A program made the translations under genes and the position numbers. A stretch of 64,000 nucleotides of DNA, taken from NCBI GenBank assembly GCA_033439685.1, contig JAUEDM010000002.1, positions 2,542,001 to 2,606,000 of the forward strand, given 5' to 3'. The notes beneath the pieces were generated by a model. It had not been told where the DNA came from. It did no database searches and saw only the letters and a program-made list of their open reading frames with translations. This document shows, one piece after another, positions 24,934 through 36,426 of this stretch (positions are counted from its first letter, which is position 1; the number at the start of each line of letters is the position of its first letter). Source of the DNA: Apodospora peruviana. Its lineage: Eukaryota; Ascomycota; Sordariomycetes; Sordariales; Lasiosphaeriaceae.

Positions 24934-26267
24934 GGAGCGCCGCGATCTCTCCCGCCACCTCTGCTTTTATCTGGGGTTCCGGGTGGTGGTGGGGCCCGTC
25001 AACCTGGTCAGAGTGCGGCCTCGGTGTTGCTCAATCCCTGGCGGAACGGGAACGGCGCTGAGAACGTCGCTCCTCCGCTTCCAGTGAAGAGCATGCTCAA
25101 AAACAGAAGTGATAGTCGGTGATTTTTGAGCAACACAACACACGGATGGTTACCATTTTTACATATGTACATTATGTATATCTTCTGTGTGTGCTTTGTT
25201 TTCCTGGGACTGGGTGTTTTTCTTTTCGAGGAAAGAAGAATCGTTGCATTTTATTTCACCTAGCTGTTTTTGAGGTAAACTTTTGCTTTTGCTGATTATT
25301 GGTTGAAGAGATTATTAGATGATTTCTCTTTAGTGTTACCACCTATGGAGGAGGAGGATACAATACACGTTATGTGGATGAGCATGAGGAAGATGGAAGT
25401 TTGTATACACATACATGGGCGTGTGTATGCGCTCGCTCGCTCTTACACATATCGCTACAAGACACAAGCATGCAAACTATTAGTTAGATGATTGAACTGT
25501 GTATGTAAGTAAGATGGTGAGATGGAAAGAAGGGGATCAGTCATTTGCGGTGGTGTGGTTCTTTAATATCCACTTTTATTTATTTCATCCTTTTATTTGC
25601 TGGTTCTTCTTATTATTATTACTTGTGATGTCGATGTAATTATATCAAGATTCTTGATATGAGTTCATTGTAAGGCTATGTATGCATCTTGTTCTGGATA
25701 AGCGGGCGGGTGTAATTGTTTACTTCTCCCGTTCGTACATCACACGTAGTCTTTTCTATCCATCTGGTCGTTGAGAACAGGATTGTAGAATCAGGTGGAC
25801 GAAGTAAGGTAGCAGCAACATGGCTAAGTAGGTAAATCGCTTGATATAATTAGAAATCGTTCTCTCTATCTCTCTTCCTGGTAAATAATCATACACAATA
25901 ATTGACATCGATGGATGATAATAAAAAAGCAAGGGGGTATCAGAAGAAGGCATGAGTTTATCGTCCATCTTTCCTTATGATTCGTGTGTGTGTGTTTGTG
26001 TTTGTGTTATGTGTGATTTGTTTCTGGTGCATCCAGCACGCAAAGCTCGCTGTCCAAAATAACAAAATGATAAAACAACAAGACCCCCCTTAACTTCACA
26101 ACACATATGAAGAATAAAAGGGCTTTGGAGAAGCATGATATCCAACAGCAACAACAAGAAGAAAAGCAAAATTAGGAGTCCAGTCTACAACACCACCAAC
26201 AGCGAAAAAGAAAAAACCAAATTCATGTCGGGGCAAACACGACGAGGTTAAAAACAACAAGTCCAAT
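24934..26267. other. Convergent intergenic region myosin V - Rab-like gene
   Basis: 1.3 kb of A/T-rich DNA with 3' UTR character on both sides. A GT-rich simple repeat lies near 25985-26010. No gene seen. Confidence 0.5.
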
Positions 26268-27681
26268 TCAGCAAGGACAACTAGAAAAATAACTGTCATT
26301 CCCCCCAGCCGCGGCGGCCTTATCCAACACCAACGTCCCGCCGCTCCGATTCATCTTGACTCTTTCCAACAAATTCGGCGTCGTGACGACACGATTAACC
26401 GTCTCGACAAACGCCGCGCGCACATTCTTGCGCGTCTTGGAGCTCGCCTCGACAAACAGGGCCCCGTGGGCGTCGGCCAGTTTCTGGCCCTCCTCCGTCG
26501 ACACCTCGCGGCACTCGTCGGCCTTGTCGAGCTTGGCACCCACTAGACACAGCGCGATGCCCTCAACCGTGTACGTCTCCGCTTCTTCAAACCAGCGTCC
26601 CATGGTCAGGAAGCTGGCGCGACTTGAGATGTCGTAGACCAGCAGGACGGCATGGGCTCCGCGGTAGAAACTTGTTGAGAGCGTGCGGAATCTCTCTTGT
26701 CCGGCCTATTATTTTGGGGCGTAGGGAATAAGGGTTAGTAGGAGAGGAGAGAGAGAATAAATTTGAAATGAATGGAGCCTGGCTGGCTGGCTTACGGTGT
26801 CGAACATTGTCAAGCGGTATGGTTTCCCGCGGACAGAAAGTCTTTTGATCTAATTTGGCCCGCCGTGTCAGTAAATGTTACGGTCAGTTAAGCATTAGAC
26901 GTCGAGCATCCATATCGAACGAATACTGTTAACAGGGGAGGGTGTGGAAAAGGGTGTTGTAATAGCACAAAGCCGCAACGCAGCCAGGGACCGGGCAACA
27001 AACACACAAACCTGTAATGAACACAATACTTTTATAGAGAGAAAAAGGGAACAATAAAGGCCAGGAAGGAGACGGGCCAAACGCACAGGGCAGGAGAATC
27101 TCTGAGATTAGGAGTAAAAATGAACAAACCTTGTAATCGATCCCTATCGTGGCCTGCGACAGCTCCGGCTCAAACTCATCGTCACAGTACCTCGTGAGCA
27201 CTACAACGTGCCATTTCAATCGTAAGTATAAATGCCACAATGTGTATCAGTCAGGTCAAGGTTCCAAGGCTTGATGGGGCAGTATCCGTATCGGATGATA
27301 TCAGGTAAATTAGAAGGGAGAGAAGAAACATTTGAACACGAGATGCAAAGCACAGTGTTTATATTACGGGACGAATGCGAATGACAGTATATAATGATAT
27401 TAATGACTTGGTAAGGAAGCGGTGAACGGGCAGACAGCGGTGCAGATGAATGAGTGACATGGTCAGGAGAACGACGAGACCACTTGAGAAGCATACGGAT
27501 AGACCGCAAACAGGAACAAAAGTCATATGAAGCTAGATGGGATAGACTTACAAGCAGACTTGCCCGCCCCCGAAGGCCCGATCAGCAATATCTTGAGGAC
27601 CGGCAACGACGCATCATCCGAGCCATCGAAATGAGAGGAATTCTGAGATGTCGACGACGAGGATGGCGACGCCGCCATCAT
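26268..27681 (-). CDS. Rab18-like small GTPase with altered G4 motif
   Basis: Four exons (27681-27552, 27200-27130, 26849-26796, 26705-26268) give 230 aa. It is a membrane-trafficking GTPase of the Rab type: P-loop GPSGAGKS (35-42), TIGIDYKIKRL effector region, DTAGQERFR switch II, and a C-terminus ending SSCPC, a CxC double-prenylation signal. The nearest type is Rab18. The G4 motif, normally NKxD, reads AKLD (142-145) and G5 reads EASSK, so guanine recognition may differ. The start is the first of two adjacent ATGs (MMAASPS); the frame is open further upstream, so a longer N-terminus is possible. A (TA)12 tract lies about 100 bp upstream of the ATG. All four junctions have consensus ends and the lengths close in frame. 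Confidence 0.9.
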
Positions 27682-29236
27682 CAACAACAACACGGGGTGG
27701 ACGACGGGGCTCCTAGAACGGTTCTGGCGACAACCTGCTTCTACTCTCACAGTTTCCCTATATGTGGTGTGTCAGTTGAATACATATATATATATATATA
27801 TATATATTGAATATTTATATCATTTTCGAAGATATGAATGAGAGAGTCATGTAGATGTGGTTGATCAATACCACTGATTCATGCCAGACAGGTCAAGTGC
27901 ATATTGGGGAAAGAGATGTCCTCATGATCGATATATGGGAGAACCAGGCCGGTTGGCTAACCGGTAGGCTGGGAAAAGCAAGCAAGGGCAAATAACGAGC
28001 GAGGCTGGTGATATGCTCGGAATCGAAGTTGTGAAAACAACATGTCCGTGGCCCGCGAGACCTACCCGGACACATGTCCCGATGATACGGACTGACGGAG
28101 GGAAGGAGTGAAGACTGTGGGAGGGAACCACCGTCCACGGCTCACACCAGTACGAATGATGCCTTACCTCAATAAAAAAACTGATATACTTATTTCCTGC
28201 CGTCGTCGAACCTCGCTTCAATATCGCTGAACTGAACGATGAATGATGAGGTTGAAGATCTTAGTTCAGTGTGGTCAAGGTAAGGTTGGTTGGTATGGCG
28301 GGGGCAAGTGGGAGACGTAAGCTTGGTGGTGCGCTCGGGACCCAAAGTGTAAACGTTTGTTGGGATAAATAGCAAAAAGGTTAAGAACGCCAAAATATGA
28401 TCAAAAAATTTGAAAGGTATACGGATGGGTATCACGGAAGTTCTCTGGGGTTTAGGTATTCGGAAAAAAAAAGAGATAAAGGAGCTAAATGGGATCCAGG
28501 CAGATGGTATTCCGAGGCAAAGGCAGGGAGCTAGCCAAAAAAAACACTGCACATGGAAAGCATCTGGCACCCATGACCACCAACCGAAACAACCCGCCTG
28601 TCCACGTATGACGTTATGAATTAGAGTTTATCGTCCGTACCCAACAAAAACACGGCCATATGCCACTTGACACAAGAAGAGTAATTTCAAGGAATTACTA
28701 TATCCAACGTGGAGATACCAAGCAATCTACAAGAGAATGTGTTAAGCCGCACATCGAGTCTTTGTCTGGCTGGCAACCAGTTGCAAGTCATGTGCATGCA
28801 TACAACAAGGCTGGCATAGCCTCTATATGTACCACTCGAACTCGTGGACCAAGCAAAGACGGTATCCAAGCCTTTCTCTCCTTTGTCGAGTGATCTTGGC
28901 GGAATGGCACTCCGTTTGTAGATCTTGTCGTCTCGGATGGGTCAACAGCTTCGTCACCAAGTGAACATGAACACCGAACTTTTCACAACCCAACTCCACA
29001 TTAATTCAAAACAAGCTGGAAAACGCCTTTTGCAGTGAAACCTCTGCCGGCCTCATATGGTCATTTGTGTTCCTTTTTGATTCCGGTATCCCTGTCTCGG
29101 CGACGGACAATTCGTTACCATTGACTACTGTACCGTGACCACGCCAAATGCAACGACAAAGCAAGACCAATGCCCGAAAAAGAGGTACTGCTGGATTAAA
29201 ACCCTGCCCAGTGCGTTCGCCATACCAACAACCCCT
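27682..29236. other. Intergenic region Rab-like gene - RPS1
   Basis: 1.55 kb. Apart from the AT microsatellite and long A/T-rich leader sequence, no gene or repeat is seen. Confidence 0.5.
27784..27807. repeat. (AT)12 microsatellite
   Basis: Perfect dinucleotide run in the likely promoter or leader of the Rab18-like gene. Confidence 0.95.
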
Positions 29237-30332
29237 TTATACCGACTCCAGAACCGTCTCGTGGAACTCGCGCTCGACCTTGTTGCCCGCATCATCCGTG
29301 CCGGATTCGCCGTGGAGAGCCATCAACGCACCGAGATCGAACTTCGGCTGCTTCATGAGCTTGACCTTGCGGATGTGAACCTATCACGTCTGTTAGCATC
29401 CCGCTTTCAACCACCCTGACAGACACTATGGCCCCCAAAAAATCAAGAGAACATACGTTCTGGAGGGGGTAGATGCCCTGGGTCGCCTTCTCGATCTCGC
29501 GGCCGATGACTTCAGGGATGAGCTTGGAGGTGAGCTGGGTGAGGGTGCAGCTCGAGGCCTCGCGCTGGATGATCTCGGTCATCTTTCTGCGGATGGCACG
29601 GATTTGGGAAGAAGCGGCATAGGTGGTCTTCTTGATCTGGTTGGGGCGGCGCTTGGTGAAGGCGATCGCGAAAAGACGGAGGAGGTAGTCGTCGGTGGTC
29701 TTGACCGTGACGTTGGCCTCGATCAGGGTTTGCCACTTGCGGACGAGCGACCGGAGCTTGTCGGATGTGAAGTCGAGACCGTGGAAGTTGGTCAGGCAGT
29801 TCTTGCCCTGGACCTCGTCGACCCGGAGCTTGATCTTGCGGAAAGCATGGTCCTCATCTTTCTGGAGATCGGCGAGCGAGACCTCGACGATCCGGCCCTT
29901 CAGGGCGTCGTTCGCGTTCTTGAGACCAGTGGTCCGGTTGACCAGGGTCTTACCAACACTGAGGACACGAGTTAGACTTGCTTCGTATATCGCGGTCGGG
30001 CATTTCGTCTGGTGTTTGGGCAAAGGTCTTACTCTCTGACGTTGAAGGGCGCGGGGGCCTATAAAGTCCAGATATATCAGTTGCCATCACCCCGCGAATC
30101 TGGTTCAACAATTGTTGCTCACCTTAATGCCGTACCAGTCCTTGCGGGCGAAAGGGTCCTGGGTCTTCTTCTTGAGGCCCTTCTTGCCCTTGGACAGTCT
30201 CTTATTCCTGTCGAACGCATTAGCGACTGTAAAACCCACACCCAGTCCCAGCGACGGTTCTTGTCGAGATAAAATGGCGTGTAACCGGCGATTTCGAAAT
30301 TGAAAAGGGGCAACCTACTTGCCAACAGCCAT
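29237..30332 (-). CDS. RPS1: 40S ribosomal protein eS1 (RPS1 / RPS3A)
   Basis: Five exons (30332-30319, 30207-30123, 30058-30033, 29958-29457, 29380-29237) give 256 aa, the family length. It is a component of the small ribosomal subunit near the mRNA exit. The rebuilt protein starts MAVGKNKRLSKGKKGLKKK and includes PFARKDWYGIKAPAPFNVRD, GKTLVNRTTG, TKRRPNQIKKT, IQREAS, IPEVIGREIEK, VHIRKVKLMKQPKFD, and ends ETVLESV. The first coding exon is 14 nt and the third 26 nt. Early short exons in ribosomal protein genes are common in fungi. Nothing is missing. Confidence 0.97.
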
Positions 30333-31477
30333 CTTGACGAGCAGTTGTGCCTATGGTCGACAATACGTGCTGCTCGGGATTGGTGATGGAGACCGTGCAA
30401 TCTAGAGTCGCGAATTTGGTTTTCTCTTTCCAGAGGTGAAATTGTGCACTTGTTGTGTGGGCTGCCCACACACGGCCACGGAAAAACTGAGCCTGTGGGG
30501 CTGGTCCAAGCGCCACACGCCACACCTGATTTGTTACTTGCCGCTTAGGGCTCACCAGCCAGCTTATCGGCGAATGGCGATAAGACGATAACGCTATCAA
30601 CCAATTCGTCCAATCTCAGAGGGAGGGTTCTTCTCAGGAACTTCAACATGTTATAAACACTCGTCGTCGACATCGTGACCGCTCATCAAGCAATTCATCT
30701 CTCGACGCAGTCCGCTCACATCGAATATGTATATATCAATTCGACTGCACCACGCTGCTGGGTTTGCGAACTACAGTGTTATCATGGCATGTCTGGTTGA
30801 CCAGGACCAGTTTCAGTTTGGGACAATCTCTTAACATCACGACACCGCCATTCATTCAGCAGAGGTCTCACATGTTTTGGCAACTAATATAAGCAGGGGC
30901 GTTTTCACGCTGCCGCGTTTCGATTCCATTCAGTACCAAAAAGTCTCGGCCACGTCACGACGCCATTAATCATAGTATGTACAGGAGTGTGTCGGACGTG
31001 AGCGGTCAAGCCCCCAAAGTGGGTATGCCACGTCCACTTCTTCCACCGCCAGTCGATAGACCAATCGTCCGTCCCAGCACAGGATATACCCTGGTGTTGT
31101 GCTGGTTTGTTTCAATTGCCACCGAAATATCCGCTTTCAACGCCTAGCCCAGGTCGGTCTACGGGAATATCATGAATTGCATCCGTTCATAACAAAAAAA
31201 GACGCCTTGATAGGTTCCGTCTGTCCTCCCAGCCAGTCCCCGGCATGCCTTCGTCGCTCGGGTCAGCGTCGGCAATGCCACTGTCACAATGACGTTCTGG
31301 GTTCTGTTGCTGGGGGTGGTGCACCATCATCGTAATATGGAGCTCCTTGTCCCGCAAGACAGTCGGCTAGGACGTCATCATGGCGGGGGATGTTGAATTC
31401 AGGAGCTCGACTGCTCTTTACGCCGACGGCATGCCGTCAAGGCAGTTCGTCGTCCCTCTGAGGCAGAAGTGGCCTCA
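30333..31477. other. Intergenic region upstream of RPS1
   Basis: 1.1 kb with no supported gene. It holds the RPS1 promoter and the 3' flank of the small unknown gene. Confidence 0.5.
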
Positions 31478-31973
31478 TCAAGGAGACTTCATGTCCGACT
31501 CCTTCTCGTCTTCTTCCTGGTCTGCTTCATACATATCGAAGCTGGGGAAGCTAAAGTACCGCCCAGAGGCTATCCATTGGTTGTTAGCACCACTCCGGAA
31601 AACAGTCAAAGAGAGACGTACAAGAATGGGGATGGATGCTGTCGTCGAAGCTGCCCGGGTGGCTGACGGGCGACGATAGGTCTGACTGCCGTCCAACGCT
31701 GTCGAACATGGGTGTTCGTGTGGACATGGGCGATGTCGACCTGGTAATGGAGTTCGGCGGCGAGCATGATATGAAGGCGACCCGGCTCAGCAGGTCCGTT
31801 GCTCGTCGACTGGACTGTGAGTTTGCGTTGGCATTCTGGCTGGTATTCGACGTTATGATGGACGGCGATGTTGCTGATGCTCGCATGAGCCTTGGTCTTC
31901 TTCGGCTGTCGCTCCGTGTCGATGAATCTCTCCGCTGCATACGGCGGGACTCTGGTGATAGTGAAGCCATCAT
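31478..31973 (-). CDS. Small Ser/Arg-rich protein of unknown function (147 aa)
   Basis: Two exons (31973-31622, 31569-31478) joined by a textbook 52-nt intron: GTACGT donor, GTGCTAAC branch point, GATAG acceptor. The first ~117 residues are rich in Ser, Arg and Thr (RRDSSTRSDSRRRPRLMRAS). The second exon encodes a distinct tail, SGRYFSFPSFDMYEADQEED, followed by acidic/Lys residues. I do not recognise a family. The aromatic-acidic tail appearing in frame only after the intron is removed is the main reason to believe the gene. It lacks a signal peptide or membrane segment. It could be a rapidly evolving regulatory protein; no function is proposed. Confidence 0.6.
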
Positions 31974-34900
31974 GTCTGCTGTGGTGTGAACGGCCGAAGA
32001 GACAACTGCAAGTTATCGACTCTTTCCAAGATGGGTGGTGGGTGAGTGAAACGGGGAAGCCTAGCTTTTTCAGATCGATCTGTGCCGGGTATTGATAAGG
32101 AAAAAGGGGGCGAGCCAAGGAGGGTGGGCGGCCTTATTAATATCAGATGACGATGGGATCCAGAGGATGTCGCCTGCTTGGGCTGAAATGCGGTTTCCGT
32201 TTTACAGACCCGCTTCGTGCTTATACCCACGAGGGAGTACCGGGAAGGGCTTGACAGCTTTCAATGACCGGCACTTTCGGCGACATTGCCACTTGTCAGT
32301 CCATGGTTTGAGTACGAGTGGGAGCAACAGGACATGGGGCACAATGATACATTGGGTGAGGGGAGGCTAAGCATACCCGCCCGCTACCCGTTGCGGCCTG
32401 GCTGTCCCCCAGGGCCGGTGGTTCACTTGCTGCAGCTAGCACCATGCAAGTGTGACTGTGCCTTGTCCTGCCAGCGGTGGCCAGTGGTCGCTGTGGCCTG
32501 GACTTGGACCTGGCAACAACAACCAACCCCGTAAACCGCTCGGCAGCCCCCTCCCGTCGGACCACCGCACTCGGAGGTGTGATGTGGACGGACAATTGTG
32601 GGTGGTGTGTCTGCGTGCAGAGGCCCAATTACGAGTCGACAGGTCGAGGAGAGACATAGTACTGTGCATGGCAGATGGCTATCCATGTGCCCCTTTCAAA
32701 TTGCCACGGCTCTCACGCATTGTACCTTTCCCTGTCGCTTTGAGTGGATTTTACCCTGATTTCACTCAACTTGTTCTCAACTTCTTGGGTGGGGTGCAAA
32801 TGGATGGAGCGGCCCCAAACTAGGGTTCCATTCCATTGGGCAACCAGAAAGGCCAAGTCGCGAAGTCGAACATGGACTAAGGATCCCCATTGTTTCCAGA
32901 GACCTCCATGAGGGCGGGCTATGCACAAGAACCAGACCGGTCCATCCATCCATCCCTCCCGCCTTCAAACATCGCCAAGTGCTATACATCCACGTATCTC
33001 TGCAGACACTCCACTGGCGGGCACTCGGCTCTGGTAGGCATGGTAACTCACACACACTCCCTCGCTGAAAACCTCCAATCGAATAGCGACTGTACTGAGG
33101 TGGCGTACGGCAATAACAGCCCAGAGCACTGGACGGGTTTCCAGAGTAAAACCTGGAGAAGCAAAACTGGAAGCTCTCATGTGCTTCTGCAAGCTGCAGG
33201 CGTTGTGGATGGTCGGTCGGATCTTGACTGGATGACTGAAGTGGTGCGTTGCCCATCCCGTCATCGAGCTTTTCGTCCATTGGACTGGCAAAACACCTCA
33301 TACAGGTAGTTGTGGGGATGAGTTTAGGACGTGATCGACACTTTTCTGAGGTGGTTCACTTTTTGCCTACTACTGTGTGCACACCTGCCTAACAGAAGCT
33401 CTAGTGTACTCTAGGCGACGTCCGATACGTTCCTAGCCAGAACCAGGCCGGCCGGATGCTATCTAGATTTCCGGGAGTGACAAGAGGGAACAGAAATGTG
33501 CCCTCCTGCCGCCGTCGGAGAGATTCCAGAACCCGCGGACAGCGTACCATGCGAGACACAAGACGAAAAAAACCGTTGAAGGATAAATTCCTGATTTTGT
33601 TAGAGGCCGATGGGATTTGATCCGAACTCTCGGGCATTACGTATAGCTGGTCTTGGGCATGCCCATCGGCGGCCGGTCGACCATGGACAACGACCTTGGC
33701 TCCCTCATCTGTGGTCGTCGATGTCTTGGACCACCATCCATTGGGTCTCGTATCGAGTGATGGCTTGTCAGCAGCTGTTGTTTCTGTTTGCTATTGTTGT
33801 GTGCGCCGTTTCGGGTTTTACCGAGTCGCATATTTCGATGTTCGATGTTGCTCTCAGTCCGAAGCTGGAGTTAAGGCACGGTGAGGTCAGGTACCAGAAT
33901 CTGACGCGGTGGCTGCCAGCTCCAAGGTAAGCTCTCTCTCTGTAAGCTGACTGACAGAATCCGTGTTACTGTTCCCGGTTCTATTAGAATCTTTTTCTTT
34001 CCTCATAATCAGAGACAATGTAATTCTACGGTTGGGTAACCGTCGACGTCAAAATGTTTCTTCCTGACGCAACTTTTTACACTGCCTATGGAATATACTC
34101 ATCTGCTTCAATACACAACATTTGTCGGTCAGAGATTCTTCCGCCGAATGCTAGTATAAGTACATATTGCCGAACAGAATACCTACTACCGACATAGTAC
34201 ATACCTTATACTATCTGTAGTAGGTAGGGTGTTGTATCCGACGACCTATCCTCTAGATATGGGGCTGCTTTAAGAATTGCGGATCAGTTCCGTTCCCGGA
34301 CGTGTTATCTAGAAGTACAACTAGCCTATAGTCTAGGCTGCAAACCAGGAAAATGCCGGGCAACGACGAGATGGAAATCTTGGCTCGAGAGGATGCGGAT
34401 TGGACATCTCGCACACCTGCCATCGCACTCCGCGCCCGCGTCCCCGGATTTTCTTCCGTCACACTGCCAGCCAGCCCTGGCCAACGTGGATGGAAGGAAG
34501 TCGGATCTCACTCGTTGCAACGGGAGAGACATCTCCAATGTGGTTGGTCTGAGCCCGTCCAACACTGAGATGCGCCTCTCTTATTCCTTTCTAGCAAATG
34601 TTTCAATCAATGCAGGTGGGGGATGGACGCCGCGACACCGTGACAGCAGACAGGCAGGCACCCACCACAGCTAGGTGGAGTTTCTCGTTCAGCTTCATGT
34701 TAGTGCCAAGCTCCCAAAACCATTGGACAACAAATCTTAACCCCCTCGCTCGGTTTTCTTGCCGGCAGAGCAACACCACCCACAGCGTACAAACCCGTTC
34801 TGTCCATTGTATCATCTGCAACAATATTTTGCTTGTGCTATCGAAGCTGACGGCTTGTGTTATGGAAGGTAAACAGAAACAGAACCGATTCTGAAACATA

Positions 34901-36426
34901 CAACCAGATTCAGGTAGAACACAGCAGCTAACGTTCTCTTTTTCTTTGCGGGATTTCAGAGTTCTCTAACATCGTATGTGTTGTGTAAGGTACCTAACAT
35001 GATATACAAATGATCATAACAATAAACACGATGTTACAAGCCCAAAGAGGAAGAAAACGCAATTCATTTCCACTCAACACCTACCTCTGACGGGACTGAC
35101 TGACTTGCTGACTGACAGCGGTTGGCAACGTGGGAAATTGTCATCCGACGGTTGGTTCATCACATTATTCTGTGCAACACAACATAGGATACTTCTGCCG
35201 AGTGTACCCCAGGTAGGCAAACCGTCCAACCCTGGTTGATGCCTATTTCGTACCTGTGGTTAAGAAGAATAAACCCCGGTTGAGAACGTTCTCTCTTTTC
35301 AGGTCATCCACCATGACACTGCCAGCAAACAAACCCAACATGATGTCAGTCAGCCCACTCACTCATCCGCAGGTACGTACCTAGGTACCTTTTAGTACAC
35401 TCACAGTAGCTTCGATACCAACATGGAAACCCAACCATTCAGGGGAAGCGTGTGAGTGAAAAGGCGGCACAGCTACCGGTAGAAGAAAAGGACGGGGCAG
35501 TCAGTCGGGCTGTCAGGAATAGCGACATCCCCCGTCTTTTCTGCACGCTGGGTCGGGTGATCAGTTACTTGCAGCAAAGCCTAGAGAGCTAAGGAAGGTA
35601 GGTACCCGCGAACCCGTCAACCCGTGACCAACAGTTAAAAAAACTTAAAAATATTCTGATGATCCGGATCCCTTCTACCTACATCAGGACATGCCCCGCG
35701 TGCCAGGATTCATTCAATTTGTTTCAAAAGGTTCAACGGTGGGAATAGCGACCCGTAACCCCATGTTGATCGACAAAACAGCACAAAGCCGCATTGCATG
35801 TTTTCACCGCGTGGAGGGAGAGAAACAAAATACCCGCGTGACTTGAGATTTTTCCCCTGTTCGTTGTTCCAGTCTACGTGTACTTTGATTCAGGATCTTA
35901 CTTTTCCTTGTGTCCAGTCTTTTGTCCAACAGCAATGCTCACGCCGCGCACCTAACCAACGCATCCTCTCCCACCCAGTGTGGGGGAACCCCGTCTTATT
36001 TTCCAGGCAGCGAATCTAAAACGGCGACCAGAAAAAAAGAAAAAAGAGACATAATTGACCAATCTGCTATCCAAGAGAGAAACTAAATGGGGGGAGGTGG
36101 TCTTTTTGACGACGGGTTTCCCAATCCATCAACTCCAACTCCAATTGGGGCGAAATATTGGACAATTGGGCAACAACAGCAAGAACAAACCAGCCATTGA
36201 CGGGTGAGCGGGATGCCTCGGCTCTCCAAAACCAATGGGCCAAGGAAATAATGAGGCTTCTGCTCACACGACGCATGCACAAGACGCTCGCTGCTACTCC
36301 GAACGAGGAATCGGCATCGCGCTTAGTGGTCGATACTAAAAGCACGTCGGTCAGCCCTTCACCATTCGATTCGTTGTCAAAAGCATTGTTGTTGGGGGTT
36401 GGAGGAAAAGGGGGGAACGTTGTAGC
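31974..36426. other. 4.4-kb gene-poor tract
   Basis: No open frame here resembles a known protein or joins into a convincing exon chain on either strand. Base composition is mixed. It contains a 9-bp inverted repeat (33606-33614/33662-33670), a crossed inverted-repeat pair (34152-34227), and AGGTACGTACCT/AGGTACCT words at 35371-35390. It may be a long regulatory region, a non-coding RNA locus or decayed sequence. Confidence 0.5.
34152..34227. repeat. Paired short inverted repeats
   Basis: TAGTATAAG (34152-34160) pairs with CTTATACTA (34205-34213), and TACCTACTAC (34180-34189) pairs with GTAGTAGGTA (34218-34227). Both pairs are perfect and interleaved, so only one stem of the two can form at a time unless a pseudoknot forms. 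Confidence 0.8.

Noticed and set aside
32777..33301. Minus-strand open frame of 174 codons in the gene-poor tract
   Set aside because: Composition is unlike neighbouring genes, it is rich in Cys/Trp/Pro, no domain is visible and there is no supporting splice structure.
33606..33670. tRNA gene on the minus strand
   Set aside because: The acceptor-like stem is there, but the A and B box consensus and a 5-bp T-stem are missing.
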